Numbered from the stretch's first letter, positions 35,742 to 44,632 are shown. The stretch: DNA of 64,000 nt from Solibacillus sp040273735 (GCF_040273735.1 NZ_JBELZM010000002.1:354833-418832), one strand, 5' to 3'. Notes: generated from the letters alone by a model not told the origin. Translations and numbers: made by a program.

Positions 35742-36191
35742 ATGGAGCTTGCACATTTAATCGGTAAAACAGGAAAACCCTTTACCTTCAAGGTGGAGCA
35801 GCGTCATATTAGGCAATTTGCGCTGGCCATTGGCGATACGAACCCGCTTTATACGGATGAAGAATATGCCAAAAATACACCTCATAAAGGGCTCATTGCA
35901 CCGTTGACATTTCCTGTCGCGGTGACACCTGACGATGAAAATGACGCTTTGGATTTAGGGTTGGATTACAGACGAATGCTTCATGGCGAACAGCAGTTTA
36001 TCTATAGCCGCCCGATTCGTGTTGGAGAGTTGCTGTACTGCCAGATGAGAGTGACGGATGTATATGAAAAAGAAGGAAAAAACGGCATGATGGAGTTCAT
36101 TTTGTTTGATACAGAAATAAAAGATGAAAACGGCGGGCACATAGTAACAAGCCGAACTAATATCGTGTATCGACCGTTGGTGCTGAATTGA
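35742..36191 (+). CDS. MaoC-like hot-dog protein, FAS1-type, lacking the catalytic His
   Basis: A 149-residue hot-dog protein resembling the N-terminal dehydratase half of FAS1/MaoC proteins. In the hydratase motif it reads G-D32-T-N-P-L-Y37-T-D, so the usual catalytic His is Tyr. It is probably the non-catalytic partner of the next gene, as in heteromeric enoyl-CoA hydratases such as ChsH1-ChsH2. The TTGGAGGATA ribosome site overlaps the end of the ligase gene. Confidence 0.8.
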   Translation: MELAHLIGKTGKPFTFKVEQRHIRQFALAIGDTNPLYTDEEYAKNTPHKGLIAPLTFPVAVTPDDENDALDLGLDYRRMLHGEQQFIYSRPIRVGELLYCQMRVTDVYEKEGKNGMMEFILFDTEIKDENGGHIVTSRTNIVYRPLVLN

Positions 36192-36219
36192 ATTTCTTAT
36201 GCAGAAAGGACAGATTAAT

Positions 36220-36633
36220 ATGATTGATCTTAGCCAATTAGTGGAAGGGCTGAATCTGCCGGAATACAAAAAAGAAAAGGTAACAAAGGTTCAGCTTGTA
36301 AAATATGCAGGAGCTTCAGGTGATTTTAATCCTTTGCATACAGATGATGCTTTCGCCCAGAAAATTGGATTAAATGGTGTGATTGCACACGGAATGTTAA
36401 TCATGGGTTTTTTAGGAGAATACGTGAATAAAATTGTATCGAATGAAGGAACAGTAACCGATTTTAAAATGCGCTTTGGTGCAATGACTGTTCCGGAGGA
36501 TGAAATTGTGTGCAAAGGAATCGTCAAGGAAAAAACGAAAAATGATGGCAGGACAGAGGTTGTTTTGAAATTATATGCAGTAAAGGACATAGGCGAGGTT
36601 GTTGGGTCTGGCGAAGCCATTATCCAATTTTAA
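36220..36633 (+). CDS. MaoC-type enoyl-CoA hydratase subunit (catalytic)
   Basis: A 137-residue hot-dog hydratase. The motif SGD35-F-N-P-L-H40-TD has the full Asp/His dyad of (R)-specific enoyl-CoA hydratases, and AHGMLIMGFLGEY continues the family pattern. It adds water across an enoyl-CoA, giving the 3-hydroxyacyl-CoA that the following retro-aldolase could cleave. AAAGGA lies nine bases before the chosen ATG. A start seven codons upstream is less likely. Confidence 0.85.
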   Translation: MIDLSQLVEGLNLPEYKKEKVTKVQLVKYAGASGDFNPLHTDDAFAQKIGLNGVIAHGMLIMGFLGEYVNKIVSNEGTVTDFKMRFGAMTVPEDEIVCKGIVKEKTKNDGRTEVVLKLYAVKDIGEVVGSGEAIIQF

Positions 36634-36652
36634 TATAGAGGGAGTGGGCTGA

Positions 36653-37816
36653 ATGGGAAAAATAAAGGAGAAGTATTCCATTGTTGGTGTAGGCGAAAGT
36701 AATCGTTCAAAAAATTCCGGGGTTACCCCATTGGAATTGGCGTTGGAAGCAGCACGGGCTGCACTAGCAGATGCAGGTTTGGAAGCAAAGGACATCGATG
36801 GGTTCATGAGTTATTCGGAGATGGATTCTTGTAATCCGCACCAGGTGGCAACATATTTAGGGGTTCGGCCTAAAGTTGTGAAAGAAATGTTCGGCGGGGG
36901 GAGCAGTACCGAACTCTTAATCGCAGAGGCCATTGGTTTGATTGAAACAGGACAGGCAAATACCGTACTTATTTTCCGCTCGATGAATGGACGTTCCGGT
37001 GTCCGTATGGGCGGGGGCGGTTTCAGTATTGATGCCCTTCAAAACGGTTTTGATAACGGGAGCTTCATTATTCCTTATGGAGCAGGCAGCCCAGGGCAAT
37101 GGTTTGGTTTGTTTGCCACTCGTCATATGCATCTGAACGGCTTGACACAGGAACATTTAGGGCATGTTTGCACAAGCTTTTACGAGCATGCACAGCGGAA
37201 TCCGAAAGCATTTTTTTACGGGAAGCCATTGACGATGGAAGAATATATGAACACGGCACATTTAAGCTCACCATTTACAAAGCATGACTACTGTCTGGAG
37301 TCGGATGAAGCTAATGCGATTATTGTGACATCCACAGAGCGTGCGAAAGACTGCAAATCCGTGCCTGTAAAAATTTTGGGAATGGCTGCAAGGGAAGTAG
37401 TATCACACGCACATTACTGGAAAAATATTGATGAAGTTGCAGCGGATTATGTTGCACCACGATTATACGAGAATGCGGGCGTATCACCTGAGGATATTAA
37501 GGTTGCGTCGATTTATGACTGTTTCAGCTGGGTTGTTTTACGTCAGCTCGAGGCATACGGACTTGCACCAAAAGGCGAAGTAGGGGATTTTGTCAGTGCC
37601 GGAAACTTGCGGATGGATGGCAAGCTTCCTACAAATACAGCGGGCGGTATGCTTTCGGAAGGCTACACACACGGCATGAATAATGTATTGGAAATTGTCC
37701 GCCAAGTACGACGTGAATATGAGGGAACCGAACGTCAGGTAAAAGATACAGAACTGGCAATTTGTACAGGTTGGACAGGACCGGATGTTGCCGGTGCCAT
37801 GATTTTATGTAAATAG
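36653..37816 (+). CDS. Thiolase-fold lipid-transfer protein, probable retro-aldolase (Ltp2-like)
   Basis: 387 residues of the SCP-x/thiolase superfamily. The nucleophilic Cys loop of thiolases (ACASG type) is replaced by F-G81-G-G-S-S85, so Claisen condensation or thiolysis is unlikely. The C-terminal GYTHGMNNVLE replaces the GHP loop and matches Ltp2-type proteins. Ltp2 cleaves a beta-hydroxyacyl-CoA side chain by retro-aldol reaction and needs a DUF35 partner, which the next gene encodes. The substrate is unknown. GAGGGAGTGG precedes the ATG. Confidence 0.83.
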   Translation: MGKIKEKYSIVGVGESNRSKNSGVTPLELALEAARAALADAGLEAKDIDGFMSYSEMDSCNPHQVATYLGVRPKVVKEMFGGGSSTELLIAEAIGLIETGQANTVLIFRSMNGRSGVRMGGGGFSIDALQNGFDNGSFIIPYGAGSPGQWFGLFATRHMHLNGLTQEHLGHVCTSFYEHAQRNPKAFFYGKPLTMEEYMNTAHLSSPFTKHDYCLESDEANAIIVTSTERAKDCKSVPVKILGMAAREVVSHAHYWKNIDEVAADYVAPRLYENAGVSPEDIKVASIYDCFSWVVLRQLEAYGLAPKGEVGDFVSAGNLRMDGKLPTNTAGGMLSEGYTHGMNNVLEIVRQVRREYEGTERQVKDTELAICTGWTGPDVAGAMILCK

Positions 37817-37827
37817 GAGGAATGACA

Positions 37828-38262
37828 ATGAAAGAAGAGACGAAAGTAATTTACGAAAAGCCAATTCCTTTGAAAAACACCTATAATGCTCCTTACTGGG
37901 ATGCGGCAGATCGACATGAGCTGAATGTGCAAAAATGCAATACATGCAGCAATTATAATCATCCCCCCGGGCCAAGCTGTGCAAACTGCGGAAGCATCGA
38001 TGTAATCTGGGATAACTTAGGCTCAACGATTTCAGGTGAGGTTTACACGTATATCGTTTCAAATAGACCGTTTTTACCGGGCTTCCAGAATGAACTGCCA
38101 ACAGTGATCGCTGTTGTCCAATTGAAGGATTACCCAGACATTAAGATCATTGGTAATGTCCTGCATGGCAATATGGAAACAGTTTCAATCGGAACAAAGG
38201 TAAAAATGGTTTGGATAGAGGCTACTGAGGAGCGAGCGATTCCACAGTGGGTATTAGTCTAA
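37828..38262 (+). CDS. DUF35 zinc-ribbon/OB-fold protein (thiolase partner)
   Basis: 144 residues: an N-terminal helix, a rubredoxin-like zinc ribbon (Cys37, Cys40, Cys51, Cys54) and an OB fold (EVYTYIVSNRPFLPGF...). DUF35 proteins bind thiolase-fold enzymes and complete their CoA site. In ChsH2 this domain is fused to a MaoC domain and recruits Ltp2. TAGGAGG is seven bases from this ATG. An ATG two codons upstream is too close to it. Confidence 0.9.
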   Translation: MKEETKVIYEKPIPLKNTYNAPYWDAADRHELNVQKCNTCSNYNHPPGPSCANCGSIDVIWDNLGSTISGEVYTYIVSNRPFLPGFQNELPTVIAVVQLKDYPDIKIIGNVLHGNMETVSIGTKVKMVWIEATEERAIPQWVLV

Positions 38263-38286
38263 ATTCTTTAAGAAGGAGGGATATGG

Positions 38287-39483
38287 ATGGACTTTTCGTA
38301 CACAAATCAAGAGGAACAGTTTCGTCTGGAGCTTCGCGAATGGTTGGAAAACAATCTGCCGGAAGGATGGCTGGATGGCACATTTAAAATGCCTGAAAAT
38401 CAAGAAGAGCTAGGTCAATTTTTACGAAATTGGCAAAGAAAACTTTCAGAGGGAAGATGGGCAGCGATTGCTTGGCCGGAACAGCAAGGCGGCCGTAATG
38501 CGACGCTGATGGAAGAAATCATATATCATCAGGAAATGGTTCGTGTGAAGGCACCTCCACTTGTTAACTATGTGGGTTTACATATGGTAGGCCCCACACT
38601 AATGCAGATCGGCAGCAAGGAACAGCAGGAAAAATATATTTCAAAAATCATTACTGGTGAGGAAGTATGGTGCCAGGGTTACTCTGAACCGAACGCAGGC
38701 TCGGATTTGGCGGCTGTTCAAACGACAGCGGTGAAAGACGGTGATAAGTGGATTATAAATGGGCAGAAAATCTGGACAAGTTTTGCGCATTTTGCAGATC
38801 GATGCTTCTTAGTAGCCCGAACGAGTAAGGGCGAGAAAAAGCACCATGGTATTACATGCTTTTTGTTGGATATGAATCAGCCGGGGGTCGAGGTTAGACC
38901 AATTATTCAGATGGACGGAGAGCATGATTTCAATGAGGTTTATTTGAATGATGCGATTGCCTATGAAAGTGAAATTATTGGTGCTGTCGATGATGGATGG
39001 CGTGTAACAATTGCGCTGCTCATGCATGAAAGAACGGGGATTGGTGCACAGGTGTTCTCATTGGAACAGCAATTTAATGAGCTGGTGGAATTAGCCCGCA
39101 ATGTAACAGAGGATCATGTGCCTGTAATTGAAAAGCCGGATGTCCGCAAAAGACTGCTGGATTTGTATATTAAGTCGCGAGGGTCCTTGCTTAACTATTA
39201 CCGCAATTTAACAAAGCAGCTAAAAGTGGGTCATCCGGGAGTGGAAGGTTCAATGGACAAACTTTTTGTCAGCGAAAATACGAAAGAACTGTTCGCAGAA
39301 GCGATTTCAATTCAGGGGCATCAAGGGTTGTTATGGAAAAGGGATGCCGTGTACGGGGACTCGTATTGGCAAAGGAATTATCTCTATGCCTTTGGTCAAA
39401 CAATCGGAGGCGGTACGAGTGAAATACAAAGAAATACAATTGCCGAACGAATTTTAGGCCTGCCAAAGGATATTGGCAAATAA
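38287..39483 (+). CDS. Acyl-CoA dehydrogenase, subunit 1
   Basis: A 398-residue flavoprotein: YSEPNAGSDLAAVQTTA and IWTSFAHFADRCFLVART in the middle, and GGGTSEIQRNTIAERILGLP at the end. Together with the adjacent second dehydrogenase it resembles alpha2beta2 ChsE1-ChsE2-type enzymes that dehydrogenate short branched side chains on bulky CoA esters. Which subunit carries the catalytic Glu cannot be settled by eye. AGAAGGAGG precedes the ATG. Confidence 0.9.
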   Translation: MDFSYTNQEEQFRLELREWLENNLPEGWLDGTFKMPENQEELGQFLRNWQRKLSEGRWAAIAWPEQQGGRNATLMEEIIYHQEMVRVKAPPLVNYVGLHMVGPTLMQIGSKEQQEKYISKIITGEEVWCQGYSEPNAGSDLAAVQTTAVKDGDKWIINGQKIWTSFAHFADRCFLVARTSKGEKKHHGITCFLLDMNQPGVEVRPIIQMDGEHDFNEVYLNDAIAYESEIIGAVDDGWRVTIALLMHERTGIGAQVFSLEQQFNELVELARNVTEDHVPVIEKPDVRKRLLDLYIKSRGSLLNYYRNLTKQLKVGHPGVEGSMDKLFVSENTKELFAEAISIQGHQGLLWKRDAVYGDSYWQRNYLYAFGQTIGGGTSEIQRNTIAERILGLPKDIGK

Positions 39484-39501
39484 ATTGAAGAAGGTGAATA
39501 G

Positions 39502-40674
39502 ATGGACTTTTCGTTAAGCCAGGAACAGGAAATGTTTCGGGAATATATAAAGAAATTTTTAGGAGATATGGAACAAACGAAAATTGCAAGAGATTATATT
39601 GAAAACAAAACAGAGCATGTAAAAAACATTTTATCGGATTTAAAGGAATTAGGCTGGACAAAATTGAATATCCCGGAAGAATTCCAGGGAATGGGCTTAG
39701 GTCAGCTCGATCTAGTGCCGATCATGGAAGAGTTCGGCAGAGTATTGCTTCCGGGTTTATACCTTGAAACAAATGCATTGGCAGTTCCTTTGGTTGAACG
39801 TTTCGGAACGATGGAGCAGAAGCAGTATTTTTTAAGGGGAATAGCCGATTCGAATTTAAATTTAACGATGGCATGGCTAGAGCCAGGTGGCAGCTATAAA
39901 GAGCAGGGAATCCGTCTTTCTGGTGAAGTGATCCAGGGGCAGATTATTTTAAATGGTGTAAAAACACAGGTGCCAGATTTAGAGCTCGCACAGCATGTTA
40001 TAGTTCCGCTGCGAATCCACAATGAAATTACATTAATCACTGTGGATCTCAGCACACCAGGAATTTCGGTAACACCACAGGATAATTTTGCTGAAACGAG
40101 AAAGCTGTCAATGGTTGAATTTGAACAAGTGAAAGTTCCGGCTGAAAATGTTATTGGCCAAATAGGAGACGGCTGGGGAATGTTACAGGAGGGCTTGCTT
40201 TATTATAATGCTGCGTTATCTTCCGTGGCGGTAGGTGCAATGGAGCATATCGTGGAGATGGCCAGCGAGTACGCTAAAATCCGTGAACAATTCGGTAATC
40301 CTATCGGCAGATTCCAGGCGATTAAACATCGTCTGGCAGATATGAAACTGGATTTGGAGACTGCACGTTCCCTTTCCTATTATGCAAACTGGGCATTGGA
40401 GACTTTTTCGGAAGACCGAATTGAGGCAATTAGCACCGCACGTATTTTTGCAACTCAGGCATTCATTCGATTGGCGTCCCATAATATCCAAATTCATGGC
40501 GGGATCGGATTCACGGAGGAGATCGATTGTCACTTATATATAAAGCAGGCTAAATACTACGAAAATTACTTAGGAAGCATCGATCAATATTATGATCTGG
40601 CAATTAATGCTTTAAATTGGACCGGCCAAAATTCTGTCCAAACAGAGCAGCAAGCAATTATGGCGAATAAATAG
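39502..40674 (+). CDS. Acyl-CoA dehydrogenase, subunit 2
   Basis: 390 residues, 18 bases after subunit 1. REQFGNPIGRFQAIKHRLADM and IQIHGGIGFTEE are present, but the N-terminal substrate region is diverged (AWLEPGGSYKEQGIRLSG) compared with subunit 1. The tandem of two unlike dehydrogenases argues for a heterotetramer. It is the last gene of the seven-gene operon, and a hairpin terminator follows. Confidence 0.88.
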   Translation: MDFSLSQEQEMFREYIKKFLGDMEQTKIARDYIENKTEHVKNILSDLKELGWTKLNIPEEFQGMGLGQLDLVPIMEEFGRVLLPGLYLETNALAVPLVERFGTMEQKQYFLRGIADSNLNLTMAWLEPGGSYKEQGIRLSGEVIQGQIILNGVKTQVPDLELAQHVIVPLRIHNEITLITVDLSTPGISVTPQDNFAETRKLSMVEFEQVKVPAENVIGQIGDGWGMLQEGLLYYNAALSSVAVGAMEHIVEMASEYAKIREQFGNPIGRFQAIKHRLADMKLDLETARSLSYYANWALETFSEDRIEAISTARIFATQAFIRLASHNIQIHGGIGFTEEIDCHLYIKQAKYYENYLGSIDQYYDLAINALNWTGQNSVQTEQQAIMANK

Positions 40675-40681
40675 GCTTATA

Positions 40682-40744
40682 TATAGAGAGAGTGATTTGC
40701 GTTTAAATATAAGAGATATTTAAATCAAGTCGCTCTCTATTTTA
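40682..40744 (+). terminator. Terminator of the side-chain degradation operon
   Basis: An outer ATAGAGAG/CTCTCTAT stem encloses a perfect TTTAAATAT/ATATTTAAA stem with loop AAGAG, followed by TTTT. Confidence 0.7.
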
Positions 40745-40885
40745 ATTGATTTCAGAAAATCAGTCCGAATTTACAGATATGATGTCTGATTTGACGACAA
40801 AACATTTTTTAGTTCGGGTTATTAGTTTAATTGAGCGGAAAGTTTAGTCTAACAAAAAATCAAAATCAAAGAGGTGATTTTGTTC

Positions 40886-42307
40886 ATGTTAAAAACGTCT
40901 AAAACTGTTGAGTCGCTAACATATAAACAAAAGGTTTTATTAATGATTGGGGTCTTTATGTGTATTGAATTGGGGCTTATGGTTTCCTCCCAGTTTTCTG
41001 TCGCGCTGCCTAAAATTATTGATGATATTGGCGGCATCGAGTTTTACTCGCTCGTATTTACTGTAAATTTGACTGTAAGTGCAATAATGACGCCAATTGT
41101 AGGGAAGATGAGTGATATTTACGGTCGCAGACAAATTTTGATTATTGGTATTTTAGTTATTTTAGTCTCCGAAATAATAACACCTTTGTTAGTATCGAAC
41201 ATTTATCATTTAATGATTTTCCGGGCGATACAGGGCTTTGGCGGCGCACTTGCGGCTGTAGTTGGTCTGATCGTCATCAGTGATATCTTTGATTTGGCGA
41301 ACAGGGCGAAGTTTTTAGGGTTTTATGGGGCATTAAATGCCATTACAGCAATAGTCGCACCTACACTGGGTGGAATATTTGTCCAGTATATGTCCTGGCA
41401 CTGGGTATTTTATTCGATTGCTCCAATTGGAGTAATCGGTTTATATCTTGTCGTTAAATATATGCCGAATATTTCAAGGGCAGAAAATGCAAAACTCGAT
41501 TATAGGGGAATAAGTATTTTAAGTGCCGCTATTTTAGTTTTTGTTGCGATTACAACATTTGGCGGCTCAAGAATCCCTTGGCTATCTGTCCCGATGTTCG
41601 TGTTGTTTATCGTCTTTGTGCTGTCGATTTTCGGTTTTATTACTAGCCAAAAGAAAGCTGCACATCCGGTCGTGCCATTACGGTTATTTAAATATCGCGT
41701 TTTTGTAGTTTGCTTGTTAAGTGTTTTTGCCGTTATGTTTGCCGCAAGTGGACTAATTTTCTTACTGCCAATGTTTTTACAAAATTTATTTGGCTATACA
41801 CCAACTGAAACAGGCTTGTTTATGACGTATCGAGGGACGACTTCCTTCATTTTTGCTGCAGTGAGCGGATTCCTTGTTGTAAAGTTAAAGGATTTCAAAT
41901 TGGTGGCAATCATTGCGATGGGTATTTTTGCTTCTATGATTTTCGCATTAACGTTCTTTACAACATCTGCTTCTACAGTAGCCTTAACGGTAATTTGTTT
42001 AATTTGGGGGACGTCCAGCGGTGTACTGATTTCAATTTTCCACACAGGAATTCAAATGAATCTGCCGGATAAAGATATCAGTGTTGCAATGAGTGTCATT
42101 CAGTTGGCCGTTGCAGTATCTTCGTTATTGGCAACATCTTTCCTTGGACTGTTTTTACGACTTCCAAACTTAAGTCAAGGTTTGTCGTACTTACTGTTTG
42201 CAAGCTTAGGCGCAGTTGTTTTTGCTCTTGGAATCTTTGTCATTACATTGCAAAAGCGTAATTTGAAAATAGAAGAAGAAGAAACTGTCACAGAGCAACT
42301 CGTTTAA
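40886..42307 (+). CDS. MFS transporter, DHA2-like (14 helices)
   Basis: A 473-residue proton-coupled exporter-type MFS protein. Motif A is GKMSDIYGRR after helix 2, RAIQGFGGALAAVVG is motif B and GALNAITAIVAPTLGG resembles motif C of antiporters. About 14 helices. It lies between the acyl-CoA operon and an aldehyde dehydrogenase gene, so it may move the substrate or a product of that pathway. AAAGAGGTG supports the ATG over a GTG four codons upstream. Confidence 0.85.
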   Translation: MLKTSKTVESLTYKQKVLLMIGVFMCIELGLMVSSQFSVALPKIIDDIGGIEFYSLVFTVNLTVSAIMTPIVGKMSDIYGRRQILIIGILVILVSEIITPLLVSNIYHLMIFRAIQGFGGALAAVVGLIVISDIFDLANRAKFLGFYGALNAITAIVAPTLGGIFVQYMSWHWVFYSIAPIGVIGLYLVVKYMPNISRAENAKLDYRGISILSAAILVFVAITTFGGSRIPWLSVPMFVLFIVFVLSIFGFITSQKKAAHPVVPLRLFKYRVFVVCLLSVFAVMFAASGLIFLLPMFLQNLFGYTPTETGLFMTYRGTTSFIFAAVSGFLVVKLKDFKLVAIIAMGIFASMIFALTFFTTSASTVALTVICLIWGTSSGVLISIFHTGIQMNLPDKDISVAMSVIQLAVAVSSLLATSFLGLFLRLPNLSQGLSYLLFASLGAVVFALGIFVITLQKRNLKIEEEETVTEQLV

Positions 42308-42359
42308 ATTAAAAGGGTTAGTAATAGGAGAATTTTATTTTATAAAAGGGAGTGGGAAG

Positions 42360-43682
42360 ATGAGTTTTTCTACGATAAACAAGCTGCAAAGTATTTTTGA
42401 CAAGCAAAAAGATTTTCAGTGGCAGGCACGTCAGACGACAGCACAGCAACGTATCAAAAAACTGCTGAATTTAAAAAATGCGATTTTGACCCATATACAG
42501 GATTTAGTAGAGGCTGCAAACAGGGATTTTGCCATGACGACTATGACAGCGGAGCAACAAATTTATTCCGTCACATCGGCGATTGATTTTACTGTTGAGC
42601 ATCTGGAACAATGGATGCATCCTGATCGGGTAGAAAATCCTCAAGATGGCGAAGCCTATATTTTATATGAATCGCGTGGCTGTGTTTGCATTTTCGGGAC
42701 TTGGAATTCTCCGATGTCCGTAACAATTCATCCATTAGTGGATGCATTGGCTGCAGGAAACTGTGTATTAATTAAACCAAGCGAGTTTAATCCAGCCTAT
42801 AATAAGATATTGCAAGATATAATAGCATCGGTATTTGATGAGCAGGAGGTCGCGTTCGTACAGGGGGAAGCCGATGTATCCGAGCAATTACTGAAGCTGC
42901 CGTTTGATCATTTCTTCTTTACGGGAAGTCCACGTGTCGGAAAAATAGTCATGCGTGAAGCAGCCGAGCATTTGGCAACTGTAACGCTTGAGCTTGGAGG
43001 CAAATCGCCAGTTATTATTGATAAAGGGTACGATCTTTTCAAAGCGGCGCAAACAATCGTTTTCGGAAAAGTAATGATGGCTGGCCAGTTTTGTATTTCA
43101 CCAGATTATTTATTTGTTCATGAAGACGATTTAACAGATTTTGTGCGGGCTTTTCAGCAAATGACGCTAAATATGCTCTATGAAAACGGTAAATTATGTA
43201 CAACGGAGCGCACCCAAATTGTCAATGATGCACACTATTATCGGATTAAGAGTTTATTCGAGGATGCATTGAAAAAAGGAGCTACCGTATTAAGCGGAGG
43301 GATATTTGATGATGAAAATCGTTTAATCGAGCCGACTTTGTTAGGAAATATTATGCCTAACATGCGGATTGATGACGAGGAAATCTTCGGGCCTCTCACA
43401 TTTGTGAAAACGTATAAGGATGTATCTGAAGCGGTTCGCCATATCCAGCAGAATCCAAAGCCTTTAGCGCTATATATTTATAGTGAGGATGAGCATATCC
43501 AACAGCAGGTGCTCCTTACGACGTCTTCTGGCGGAGTGACGATCAACGGAATATTTATGCACAATACGCATCTTCATTTACCATTTGGCGGTGTCAATAA
43601 CTCGGGAAGCGGTAATTTCCATGGAATCCATGGTTTTAAAACTTTCTCGCATCAGCGCGCTGTTTATAAAGTTCTTTCATGA
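42360..43682 (+). CDS. Aldehyde dehydrogenase (coniferyl/class 3-like)
   Basis: NAD(P)-dependent oxidation of an aldehyde to an acid. 440 residues, the short class-3 form. Motifs are FGTWNSPMSV, FFTGSPRVGK, catalytic Glu in LELGGKSP and catalytic Cys in GQFCISPDY. A retro-aldol cleavage in the preceding operon could yield an aldehyde for it, though a hairpin separates the units. AAAAGGGAG precedes the ATG. Confidence 0.88.
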   Translation: MSFSTINKLQSIFDKQKDFQWQARQTTAQQRIKKLLNLKNAILTHIQDLVEAANRDFAMTTMTAEQQIYSVTSAIDFTVEHLEQWMHPDRVENPQDGEAYILYESRGCVCIFGTWNSPMSVTIHPLVDALAAGNCVLIKPSEFNPAYNKILQDIIASVFDEQEVAFVQGEADVSEQLLKLPFDHFFFTGSPRVGKIVMREAAEHLATVTLELGGKSPVIIDKGYDLFKAAQTIVFGKVMMAGQFCISPDYLFVHEDDLTDFVRAFQQMTLNMLYENGKLCTTERTQIVNDAHYYRIKSLFEDALKKGATVLSGGIFDDENRLIEPTLLGNIMPNMRIDDEEIFGPLTFVKTYKDVSEAVRHIQQNPKPLALYIYSEDEHIQQQVLLTTSSGGVTINGIFMHNTHLHLPFGGVNNSGSGNFHGIHGFKTFSHQRAVYKVLS

Positions 43683-43701
43683 CCTACCTAAGAACTACAG
43701 A

Positions 43702-43736
43702 TAACACTTTTCCCATAAAGAAAAGTGTTATTTTTT
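43702..43736 (+). terminator. Terminator after the aldehyde dehydrogenase gene
   Basis: TAACACTTTTC and GAAAAGTGTTA form a perfect 11-bp stem over CCATAAA, followed by T6. Confidence 0.92.
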
Positions 43737-43864
43737 AATTTAATATTGAATAATATATCCCCAAGTTATTTTAAAAATATATACGTGAAAACGGGTACTA
43801 AAGATACTAATCTATCCCTCTGTATTTCTGTTCGGATAAAAAGATTACATGGTTAACGATAGTT

Positions 43865-43893
43865 TTGTCGATGAGTGTTGTGGTATGTATAAT
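43865..43893 (+). promoter_or_regulatory. SigA-type promoter of the cupin gene
   Basis: TTGTCG, a 17-base spacer and TATAAT. Transcription would begin near 43900, leaving a leader of about 115 bases. This also argues against an in-frame ATG at 43896 being the true start. Confidence 0.6.
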
Positions 43894-44015
43894 AATTGAA
43901 GAAAATGTGCTTTTATTTAAAGTTTAAATGGAGATTATTCAAAAAAGTGAACGCTAATAGTTACATTTACATAATCTACTTAAAGAGAAGGATTGTGAAG
44001 GGATGGAAAATTAAC

Positions 44016-44477
44016 ATGGATTTTATGCCAAGTACGTATGGTAATTGGAATTATGGAAACGGCATGAATGTGAGAACAGACTATGGCAAAAACCCCTTTG
44101 TCATTAATATTCGTGGAGCGACGATGGGGAATCATACGTTTCGGACCGTATTATGGACAGGGGAACATCTGCAATTGACTGTCATGAGTTTACATCCAGG
44201 CGAGGATATTGGATTGGAAATGCATCCGAACGTCGATCAATTTTTACGGATTGAACAAGGGCAAGGAATCGTTCAAATGGGTAATGGAAAAGACAATCTA
44301 AATATGCAATGGATCGTTTTTGTTGATAGCGCCATCATCATACCCGCAGGCACATGGCATAACTTGATCAATACCGGAAATGTTCCGCTGAAGCTGTATT
44401 CCATCTATGCACCGCCGAATCATCCATATGGTACAGTGCATACTACGAAACAAGATGCGAATAAGCATGAGTACTAG
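44016..44477 (+). CDS. Cupin domain protein
   Basis: A 153-residue single-domain cupin. Motif 1 is GEDIGLEMHPNVDQFLRIEQG (His, Glu-type metal ligands) and motif 2 is PAGTWHNLINTG (second His). Such small cupins include mannose isomerase-like and oxidoreductase types. Substrate unknown. The start has AAGGGATGG upstream. A 40-codon N-terminal extension with poor coding character was rejected. Confidence 0.8.
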   Translation: MDFMPSTYGNWNYGNGMNVRTDYGKNPFVINIRGATMGNHTFRTVLWTGEHLQLTVMSLHPGEDIGLEMHPNVDQFLRIEQGQGIVQMGNGKDNLNMQWIVFVDSAIIIPAGTWHNLINTGNVPLKLYSIYAPPNHPYGTVHTTKQDANKHEY

Positions 44478-44483
44478 TTTTGG

Positions 44484-44510
44484 AGCTTGCACAAATGTGC
44501 GAGCTTTTTT
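44484..44510 (+). terminator. Terminator after the cupin gene
   Basis: AGCTTGCAC pairs with GTGCGAGCT (one mismatch/G-T) over AAAT and continues into T6. Confidence 0.8.
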
Positions 44511-44513
44511 CTG

Positions 44514-44542
44514 TTGACAATATACCCAATGGGGTATATGCT
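44514..44542 (+). promoter_or_regulatory. Promoter with CstR-like operator O1
   Basis: TTGACA, 17 bases, TATGCT. The spacer holds the perfect palindrome ATATACCC-AATG-GGGTATAT, the kind of GC-centred operator bound by CsoR/CstR repressors. Occupancy would block RNA polymerase. It lies about 150 bases before cstR, with no sizeable gene between. Confidence 0.75.
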
Positions 44543-44603
44543 GTATTTAGAAATAGATGAGGTTGTTGAGAAAAAGCAACAGCAACTGAGGAGAATTTAA
44601 AGT

Positions 44604-44632
44604 TTGACATATACCCTGAGGGGTAGTATAGT
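44604..44632 (+). promoter_or_regulatory. Promoter with CstR-like operator O2, immediately before cstR
   Basis: TTGACA, 17 bases, TATAGT. The spacer carries ATATACCC-TGAG-GGGTAGTAT. It is the second of two tandem, similarly built promoters and implies autoregulation of cstR and the operon. Confidence 0.8.

Noticed and set aside
43896..44015. 40-codon N-terminal extension of the cupin
   Set aside because: Its ATG would fall at the predicted transcript start and the sequence is AT-driven; a good ribosome site precedes the downstream ATG.
44552..44589. Ten-codon ORF between operators O1 and O2
   Set aside because: Too short and without a convincing ribosome site; more likely the remnant of a duplicated promoter region.
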